Shown here piece by piece: positions 37,771 through 44,289 of a DNA stretch of 44,289 nt. Position numbers and translations under genes: made by a program. Under the pieces are notes generated by a model. The model worked only from the letters and a program-made list of their open reading frames with translations, did no database searches and was not told the DNA's origin. Location of the stretch: the NCBI GenBank assembly GCA_020724555.1, contig DYGT01000005.1, forward strand, positions 39,742 through 84,030, read 5' to 3'. This stretch comes from Candidatus Microgenomatus sp. (GTDB lineage Bacteria > Patescibacteriota > Microgenomatia > UBA8517). Within the stretch, counting starts at the first letter, position 1. Every line of letters begins with the position of its first letter.

Positions 37771-37818
37771 TATTCTGACATTAATCGATCAGCTGGCAGC
37801 ATTCCAAATAATTGACCA

Positions 37819-37846
37819 TTAACAATACGTATGGTCCGTGTATAAT
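37819..37846 (+). promoter_or_regulatory. Promoter of toxin-antitoxin operon
   Basis: ttaaca-N16-tataat; only 7 nt to ATG at 37854. Confidence 0.6.
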
Positions 37847-37853
37847 CGTACGT

Positions 37854-38100
37854 ATGAATACTAAACTTACCTTGAGTATAGACAGTGCAGTCATCGACAA
37901 GGCAAAAAAGAACCTGCAAACTAAGAACAAAAGTCTGTCGGGGCTTATTGAGGACTACTTTAAGCTGCTTATCGCAGCTAAAACCAAACAAATTCCAAGC
38001 CCCCCCCGTGGTAACAGAGCTTACTGGTATTGCAAAACTCAAGGAGACTACAGATGAGAACGATGTAATTACAGAATATCTTTTAGAAAAGTATCGATGA
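37854..38100 (+). pseudogene. DUF6364/VapB-like antitoxin, frameshifted at C8 tract
   Basis: MNTKLTLSIDSAVIDKAKKNLQTKNKSLSGLIEDYFKLLIA in one frame; PPVVTELTGIAKLKETTDENDVITEYLLEKYR* in the next after c8 at 38000-38007. Confidence 0.75.
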
Positions 38101-38501
38101 AAATTTTTGTTGATAAAGATGTTATTTTAGACGTTTTACTCGAAAGAAAAGATTTTGAATATTCCAGAGAGCTACTCACTCGCGTCGAACAAAAACAACA
38201 TAGCGCTTATACTTCTCCAATTATTTTCACCAATAGTTTTTACGTTATTAGCAAGTTACGAGACAAAAAGAAAGCTTGGTCTGCTCTCAAAAAGATCCGA
38301 TTATTATTTAATGTTTCAAGCGTTAATCAACAAGTCATCGACTTAGCACTAGCTTCAGAGTTTTCCGATTTTGAGGACGCCGTCCAATACTATTCTGCCA
38401 TAACACTAAAGGTAGATTATTTAATTACTAGAAACAAAAAGGACTACGTTGCCACACAAATTCCCATTGCAACTCCGCAAGAATTCATCACAATTGCATA
38501 A
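38097..38501 (+). CDS. PIN-domain (VapC-like) toxin
   Basis: MKIFVDKDVILDVLLERKDFEYSRELL...EFSDFEDAVQYYSAITLKVDYLITRNKKDY; ATGA overlap with the upstream antitoxin frame. Confidence 0.85.
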   Translation: MKIFVDKDVILDVLLERKDFEYSRELLTRVEQKQHSAYTSPIIFTNSFYVISKLRDKKKAWSALKKIRLLFNVSSVNQQVIDLALASEFSDFEDAVQYYSAITLKVDYLITRNKKDYVATQIPIATPQEFITIA

Positions 38502-38616
38502 CTTTGTAATATCCCCAATTAAGGCGAACGGTTAGCGCAGTTGGCAATCGCCTTGAGCAGACACCGCCTACGCAAATACTTGACGCCTCCAGTGTGATTG
38601 CTGATTTTTTTGAACT

Positions 38617-38794
38617 ATGAAGAAAAATACTAAAACAAAAAGGAGTACTTTTGGTGTTGGCATTGCCTTAGGGGTGGCTATCGGCAGTGCCTTAAGGATT
38701 AGTGCTATTTGGTGATGTTGCTGTTGGAGTTGGTGTAGGTGTGGCACTTGGTGTGGCCATTGCGGTTGCCATGGACAGTAAACCAAGGCGTTAA
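38617..38794 (+). pseudogene. Small glycine-zipper-like protein with frameshift
   Basis: MKKNTKTKRSTFGVGIALGVAIGSALRISAI then, after shifting at ttt 38708-38710, GDVAVGVGVGVALGVAIAVAMDSKPRR*. Confidence 0.5.
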
Positions 38795-38845
38795 TTCAGG
38801 GCATGACACTAAAACAACTCATTGACAATATTGACTTAAAAGCGC

Positions 38846-39306
38846 TTGCACTCCCCTCAAATATCGCTTACGGCACAGCAATATTTGAAAGAAGCGCTGT
38901 ACAGAATCGCGATATCAATATTTGCCGTTGCCTTTGGCTTTGTGGAGGCGGCAGTGGTAGTCTATCTTCGCCAACTTTTGGGAATAACCCAGCCGCAAAT
39001 AGCGGAGGACGAAGTCTTGTTCTTGCTTCCGGGCATTGCTTTTTTAGAGCCTAAAAAAGAATCGCTTATTTCTTCCTTTCCTTTGGGATATGGGACATTT
39101 TTTACTATGTATTTTTACGCCTGACAATTGGCTGGCCTCAGACTCTGGGTGATTTGGATATCTTTTTCCTGCTTCCGTTCCCCTGGGTAGGGCCTATCTT
39201 TGTCCCTATGACAATTTCAACCATCCTCACCCTGGTCTCCTTGCGGTTTGTTTCAAAAGAATCAGTGTCTCGTAAAAGAAAGAATATACACCATGGGGGT
39301 AAGTGA
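38846..39306 (+). pseudogene. Multi-TM membrane protein with frameshift at A6 tract
   Basis: YLKEALYRIAISIFAVAFGFVEAAVVVYLRQLLGITQ...GIAFLEPK then in another frame RIAYFFLSFGIWDIFYYVFLRLTIGWPQTLGDLDIFFLLPFPWVGPIFVPMTISTILTLVSLRFVSK...*; shift near 39053-39058. Confidence 0.65.
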
Positions 39307-39310
39307 ACTT

Positions 39311-39409
39311 TTAATCTTCATTGGTTAAAATTTTTTCAATCTTTTTCTCCATCAGATCAACGAGGCGACAGTTGGAGGTGATGATTTCTTCTTTATTAAA
39401 AATTATCAA
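39311..39409 (-). CDS. Possible 32-aa ORF overlapping the res 3' end
   Basis: TTG start inside the res stop region: (M)IIFNKEEIITSNCRLVDLMEKKIEKILTNED*. Confidence 0.3.
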   Translation of the reverse strand: MIIFNKEEIITSNCRLVDLMEKKIEKILTNED

Positions 39410-42383
39410 TTTTCTTTGCAAAATCATCAAAATTATCAAACCAATACCTTTTATAATTTTCCAAAACTTCTGCTATGCCCCGCCTCGGTTTGAGTAATAG
39501 TTTTGTATTTATAGTAAATCCGTTGTATGAAAAATCCCGGCTTTGCTTTTGTTCGCCAATTTCAAATATCCTTGAATAGCCGTCAATTTTCCTGTATCCG
39601 TCTGCGTGCTCTGTCCCCTTTGGGTCAACAAACAGTATTAAATAGTCTTTATCCTTTTGCACCCAAAAGATGAAGTCAGGTTTGAAATTAGCGATGTTAT
39701 TTTCTTTAGGGCTAAAGTAAGGAATCAAAACCTCGTCTAGCGTTTGATCGAGTTTTGAAAACATCCACCAATCAAATTGCGTAAATACATTATCGGGTCT
39801 GACAAGATATTTTTCCAATTGCTCAATAAATTTTACTTCGCTATCAACATTGATAATATGATTGAGGTAGTCAATTTTTTCCGTTTCTGAAACTATCACT
39901 GGAAGGTAGTAATGATTAGCTAAATACTTGATTTTTAATCTGTCATACTCGACTTCAGGCTGAAAGTCTAATTCTAATTGCTTTAATGCTTGTTTGTATT
40001 CCCCCTTGTTTTTTGTTCTATCAAATTCTTCATCTATCTCTTCCTCCCGAACTTGCTTTTGGGGATAATTTTTTACTTTTCCAATTGCCTCTAATATTTT
40101 TTGATATTTTTCGCCATCACTAAACCTAACCTTTTTGAAATGCACGATTTCATTTTCCAACTCCTTGAATTTATCAAATTCTTTGCTTTTCACTCCGAAA
40201 TAGTCAAAAATTCGGTCGAGGATTAACTCTGGTTCAAAAAGTGATGCCTCATCTTTGCCAAGCGTGTAGTATCTATTTTTGTTTTTTTCTTCAAAACTTT
40301 CTTTTGCTTTCCTCAAAACCTTCACTTCGCAATCATATTTCGCCACAGCCACTTTGTCGCCCAAAAATTCGTAAAATTGCGAAGTTATATCAAAATCCTC
40401 GCGGCTGACAGAATATTTTTGGGGGGCTTGTTCTTCAGCAAAAATTCTCTCGGCGGTTTTATAAACCGGCACCAAAAGTGTATGTTTTTGCGCCTCGGGA
40501 TTCAAAATAAACGCTTCACCCAAATTTTTATCTTGTTTCTCTGCTTTTAGTGTTGCAATTATTTCCCTCAAGTTTTCAGCATTTGTACCAAAAACAAACA
40601 AGCTCTCAATCGGCAAAACCAGACTTTTTACTTTCTCAAATAATTGCTCTTTTACAACTTTAGCGTTGAGCAAATTTTGGAGCCGTTTCCGTAAGTTTTT
40701 TTGTGGCTCTATTCGGACACCCCTCCCAACCGATTGCAAAACGAATTTTTTAGCATCGCTTCCAACTCCGATATTCACAAACAAAAGCAAATTTGGCCGG
40801 TTAGAATCCCAACCCTCGTAAAAAGAACGGGAACCCATTAAAACATTTATGTCGGAATCATCGCGATTGATTGCCTTAAAATAACTTTCATTTTCAAAAC
40901 TTTCATTTATTTCGTATCCTTCAAGTTTGTCCTTCAGCCAGCCGGAAATGTCGCCGATCTTAATTAAAGCAAATGGCTTTTCAGCCGTCATTAATCTAAA
41001 AATCAATTCTTGCCGATTCCCAGGGATTTTCAAAACTTCAATCTTGCCCGGCGTATTTGCATTTAAAACATATTTCAAAATATCCTTATAACCTAATTTT
41101 GAAACCAAATCAGCATTGATGACGCACTCCAACTCCTCAAATACGAATTTAGGGTTATCGCGAAATTCTTGGACAAGTTCCTCTTTTGCTTTTTTTAGTA
41201 AATCCGCTCTAACATCATTTTTCGCAACCTTCTCCAATTCCCTAAAAAACAATTCTAGGTCAGATTGCTCCACATCCACAGAATTAACCAGAGTTAGAAG
41301 AAGTGGACGGTGGTATAGCGCCCCGTTAGATACAGAGTTATCTAACGGGGTAACTTTTCTGATTTTTTCAAAATACTTATTAATGTAAGTTAAAAGCAAA
41401 AGTGTCTTTAAAACGATTTTCTGTTTTTCTATTGGAGAAAAATCGCTTTGACTACGAAAAGCAGTAATTTCTGCCGACGATAGATAAATATGTTTACCAT
41501 AACCGTTTTCTACAAAATCAGCAAGATTATATCTAAAAGCACAGGTCGCAAAATCCCTTTTGTCAGTAAAGGTAGCGGAAAAATTAAACAAAAATCCATT
41601 TCTTGAAAGTATGGAGTATAAAATCTGCCGCTTGCTGTCTTCTTTGTCGCCTTTGTGGGCTTCGTCCAAAAGGATATACCACCGCCCGCCATTATCGTAA
41701 TTTTTAAAATTAACGATTTTTTCTTTGTGTTCGTCTGAAATCAAATCCGAACGATAGTAAAAAACGGTAATCTCGTTTTTGGCAAACGGCAAAGCGTTTT
41801 CGCGCTTCACACTTTCGTAATCCCGCAAATTTTTGAGATTTATCTTTGTATCAAAATTGAAGCTGTTAAACTCATCAACATGATTTTTGAATTGGTCCAA
41901 AAGGTCATCGCGATGAGCCAAAAAGAGGATATCTCGCGCCGGCAATTCTTTTTCAGCCATCAGTTTACCCAAAAGCTCAATCAGTTTAACGATAATCAGA
42001 GTTTTGCCTGAACCGGTCGCCATCCAAAAACTCATTCGGTTGATAAAATGAGCAAAGGAAATTTTATTATCAATAACTGGATAATCTTTATCGTATTCCA
42101 AAAGATACTTTGCAGTTTTGCTATCTTGCTTTTTCTTTAAGTCATAGTCAAAATCTTCTTTCAAACCATTAAGCTTGTAATGGTTAAACAACACTTTTTT
42201 ATCTTCATTTTCATCTTTGAAATACAAATGCAGCGCCTTCAGTGCATTTTTTAAGGCATTTTGCTGAAAATCAAAAAGCGTTTTGTCTCTTGAAAACTGT
42301 ATTACGTTAAACCCTTGCCATTTTATGGGCAGGTCTTCAGAAGAAATGTCATCAACGATGTTTTGTAAATATAATTTCGCCAT
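39396..42383 (-). CDS. Type III-like restriction enzyme Res subunit (SF2 helicase + nuclease domain)
   Basis: FWMATGSGKTLIIVKLIEL, ILLDEAHKGD, LQSVGRGVRIEP; C-terminal KPDFIFWVQKDKDYLILFVDPKGTE. Confidence 0.88.
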   Translation of the reverse strand: MAKLYLQNIVDDISSEDLPIKWQGFNVIQFSRDKTLFDFQQNALKNALKALHLYFKDENEDKKVLFNHYKLNGLKEDFDYDLKKKQDSKTAKYLLEYDKDYPVIDNKISFAHFINRMSFWMATGSGKTLIIVKLIELLGKLMAEKELPARDILFLAHRDDLLDQFKNHVDEFNSFNFDTKINLKNLRDYESVKRENALPFAKNEITVFYYRSDLISDEHKEKIVNFKNYDNGGRWYILLDEAHKGDKEDSKRQILYSILSRNGFLFNFSATFTDKRDFATCAFRYNLADFVENGYGKHIYLSSAEITAFRSQSDFSPIEKQKIVLKTLLLLTYINKYFEKIRKVTPLDNSVSNGALYHRPLLLTLVNSVDVEQSDLELFFRELEKVAKNDVRADLLKKAKEELVQEFRDNPKFVFEELECVINADLVSKLGYKDILKYVLNANTPGKIEVLKIPGNRQELIFRLMTAEKPFALIKIGDISGWLKDKLEGYEINESFENESYFKAINRDDSDINVLMGSRSFYEGWDSNRPNLLLFVNIGVGSDAKKFVLQSVGRGVRIEPQKNLRKRLQNLLNAKVVKEQLFEKVKSLVLPIESLFVFGTNAENLREIIATLKAEKQDKNLGEAFILNPEAQKHTLLVPVYKTAERIFAEEQAPQKYSVSREDFDITSQFYEFLGDKVAVAKYDCEVKVLRKAKESFEEKNKNRYYTLGKDEASLFEPELILDRIFDYFGVKSKEFDKFKELENEIVHFKKVRFSDGEKYQKILEAIGKVKNYPQKQVREEEIDEEFDRTKNKGEYKQALKQLELDFQPEVEYDRLKIKYLANHYYLPVIVSETEKIDYLNHIINVDSEVKFIEQLEKYLVRPDNVFTQFDWWMFSKLDQTLDEVLIPYFSPKENNIANFKPDFIFWVQKDKDYLILFVDPKGTEHADGYRKIDGYSRIFEIGEQKQSRDFSYNGFTINTKLLLKPRRGIAEVLENYKRYWFDNFDDFAKKIDNF

Positions 42384-42384
42384 G

Positions 42385-44289
42385 TTACTCCCACCAAATC
42401 AATGGTTTAATTAATTTATAATCTATGTTTTTTATATCAATAGGACTATCCATTCCTTCCAACCAAACTTTATCTTCTTCTATTTTCTTAATCCATTTAC
42501 CTGTAAGGTTAGACAAGGTTTCGGCAATGTCTATGTTGGGATAGATTTTTGCCAAATCAACTTTGACTTTATCTTTTTCATAATCAATCTCTATCGCTTC
42601 GAGCATTTTTTCATCTTTCATAAAGACATATTCCTGATACGGACTTCTGCCCGGCGCATTAAACAATTCTCCGTCTTCATATTTACAATTCGCCAGCGCC
42701 TCCTCATATTGCTCCAGTTCGTAATACTTGAAAAACCCCCCGCCTTGATATTCCTTGACTTCTTTTGAAATGCCTGATTTATCGTAAGCCAAAACCTTTT
42801 TCATTCTTGGCAAAACCACAGTCCAAAAATGCTCTCCCATTTCAACGCCAATCCATTTTCTACTGAGTTTATGGGCCACGGCTGTGGTGGTGCCAGAGCC
42901 AAGAAAGAAATCCATTATTATTGATTGTTCATTATATTCCATTCCATCAATTACTCTTTTTAGTAATATTTCTGAATTTTCAGTAGCAAAAAAAGTGTTA
43001 TGAGTTTCATAACTTTTTATATCAGTCCAATTTGTATCTAAAAGAAGTTCTGGCTCTTTAAGGTATTCTGGCATTCCTTTTATTTCGTTGCCCTGTGTAT
43101 CAGTATATTTTCTGCCAGGATTAATTCTTATCCATCCTAATTTTTCGTACTCAGTAATTTTTTGCTGCGATAATCCCCAATGTTGCCCTTTTGGAGGTAA
43201 CCAAGGCTTTCCAAAGAAATATCTCACTTGCAATTCATAAGTTTTTCTTTGTCCAGGCATATCAAGAGAGATCCATTGCCTATCCTCCTCCCTTATTTTC
43301 CGCTTTGCACCTTTAAACGCTATTTTATTTGTATTTTTTGCATAGAAAAAAATTGAATCAACTCCTGTTAAATACTGATTAGTTAGTCCTTTTGGAACAT
43401 AGCCCCTTTTAACGAAAATCTCATTTCTGAAATTTTTATCAAAAATCTCATCCATCAAGCATCTTACAATCCAGTTTCCATTGTAATCACATCTTACAAA
43501 AATACTTCCTTTTTCATTGAGGCAATCTCTGGCAATTCGCAATCTATTTTCAAGAAGCGTTGCCCAGTTGGCGTCTTTGTAGTTTGTGCGGTATAAAAAC
43601 TGGTCCGATGAATCCAAATTAAACGGCGGATCAATATATATTGTCTGCACTTTTTCTTTGAATTTCGGAAGGATTGTGTTTAGCGCCTGATAGTTTTCGC
43701 TTTTTATTAGCCAGCCGTCCAAAGATTTATCTAAATCTTCAAACTGGCTTAAAATCTCAAGCTCCAAATCCTTAAAATACTTTGTATCAATCGGCGCTTT
43801 GGGATTGTTTGGGTCTATGCCTAATTCTTTCCACTCTTTAACCTGCTCCGAAAAGTTTTTGTGTTTTTTGATTTTCTCGACGATTTTCTTATCGGCGATT
43901 CTATCCAGCGTAATCACATAGTTTGAATTTTTCACAAACTTCGGCTTGTTCCAGATTTTTACCAGCTCGTCTTCAAACTGCGAGATAAAATCAATAATCT
44001 TAAAGGCAATGTCTTTGAGGATTTGCAGTTGATTAACTCTGTCCGCACTCCATTCTTTTGCCCCTTCCCAAAAATACTGATAACTCCAGAGCTTAAATTG
44101 CTCCTGTAAAAATGCCTTGGCATTTTTGTTAATGAAGAAGTCAACCTCGCTTTGTTTTTCAAAAACCCTAAAAGCACGTTCCAGTTGTTCTTCGGTAATG
44201 ACAATGCCTTTTTTCTTTATCGCTTTTAGTATCTCGTCCTGTTTTGTTTTTGTACCCCTTTCTGAATATTGAACACTAAAAACAATCGT
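42385..44289 (-). CDS. Type III-like Mod / adenine-specific DNA methyltransferase, partial at right edge
   Basis: Motif IV TIYIDPPFNLDSSDQF, motif I IIMDFFLGSGTTTAVAHKL. The ORF-track start at 43935 is an internal GTG; the same frame stays open to 44289 (TIVFSVQYSERGTKTKQDEILKAIKKKGIVITEEQLERAF...). Confidence 0.88.
   Translation of the reverse strand, partial: TIVFSVQYSERGTKTKQDEILKAIKKKGIVITEEQLERAFRVFEKQSEVDFFINKNAKAFLQEQFKLWSYQYFWEGAKEWSADRVNQLQILKDIAFKIIDFISQFEDELVKIWNKPKFVKNSNYVITLDRIADKKIVEKIKKHKNFSEQVKEWKELGIDPNNPKAPIDTKYFKDLELEILSQFEDLDKSLDGWLIKSENYQALNTILPKFKEKVQTIYIDPPFNLDSSDQFLYRTNYKDANWATLLENRLRIARDCLNEKGSIFVRCDYNGNWIVRCLMDEIFDKNFRNEIFVKRGYVPKGLTNQYLTGVDSIFFYAKNTNKIAFKGAKRKIREEDRQWISLDMPGQRKTYELQVRYFFGKPWLPPKGQHWGLSQQKITEYEKLGWIRINPGRKYTDTQGNEIKGMPEYLKEPELLLDTNWTDIKSYETHNTFFATENSEILLKRVIDGMEYNEQSIIMDFFLGSGTTTAVAHKLSRKWIGVEMGEHFWTVVLPRMKKVLAYDKSGISKEVKEYQGGGFFKYYELEQYEEALANCKYEDGELFNAPGRSPYQEYVFMKDEKMLEAIEIDYEKDKVKVDLAKIYPNIDIAETLSNLTGKWIKKIEEDKVWLEGMDSPIDIKNIDYKLIKPLIWWE

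Noticed and set aside
43959-44204. 81-aa minus-strand ORF at right edge
   Set aside because: Alternate frame of the Mod gene, whose true frame remains open to the window end.
39396-44289. BREX/DISARM or other multi-gene defence island
   Set aside because: Only the Mod and Res pair is visible; no PglZ, BrxC, DrmA or similar partners in the window.

Overview
This is an AT-rich, gene-dense bacterial segment. Compact genes, small hypothetical proteins and the operon content suggest a Patescibacteria/CPR-like genome, but that is inference. Housekeeping or conserved blocks: TypA/BipA GTPase, GH15-like hydrolase, PD-(D/E)XK nuclease, HtrA-like protease, MBL-fold hydrolase, a COG4586/4587/3694-type ABC-2 transporter, a TetR-MacA-MacB-like efflux operon, and a type III-like restriction-modification pair running off the right edge. 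Accessory zones: (1) a ~5.07 kb multi-gene insertion (about 15521-20587) that appears to split one ABC-2 permease gene into an N-terminal half (20.6-21.1 kb) and a C-terminal half (15.26-15.52 kb). The insert carries a compact four-gene operon (GT2 glycosyltransferase, guanylate-kinase-like P-loop protein, transglutaminase-like protein, APH-like kinase) plus a GreA-like protein, and has GC-rich hairpins at or near its edges. (2) A 22-32.5 kb island of small NUDIX, HIT, phosphatase, cupin and methyltransferase genes with fusions, truncations and a truncated duplicate. (3) A DUF6364-like/PIN toxin-antitoxin pair whose antitoxin is frameshifted at a C8 tract. Many genes have a -10-like box only 5-8 nt before the start codon, suggesting widespread leaderless transcription. 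No tRNA, rRNA, CRISPR array, transposase or integrase was recognised. All family calls come from reading motifs by eye; no database search was run.
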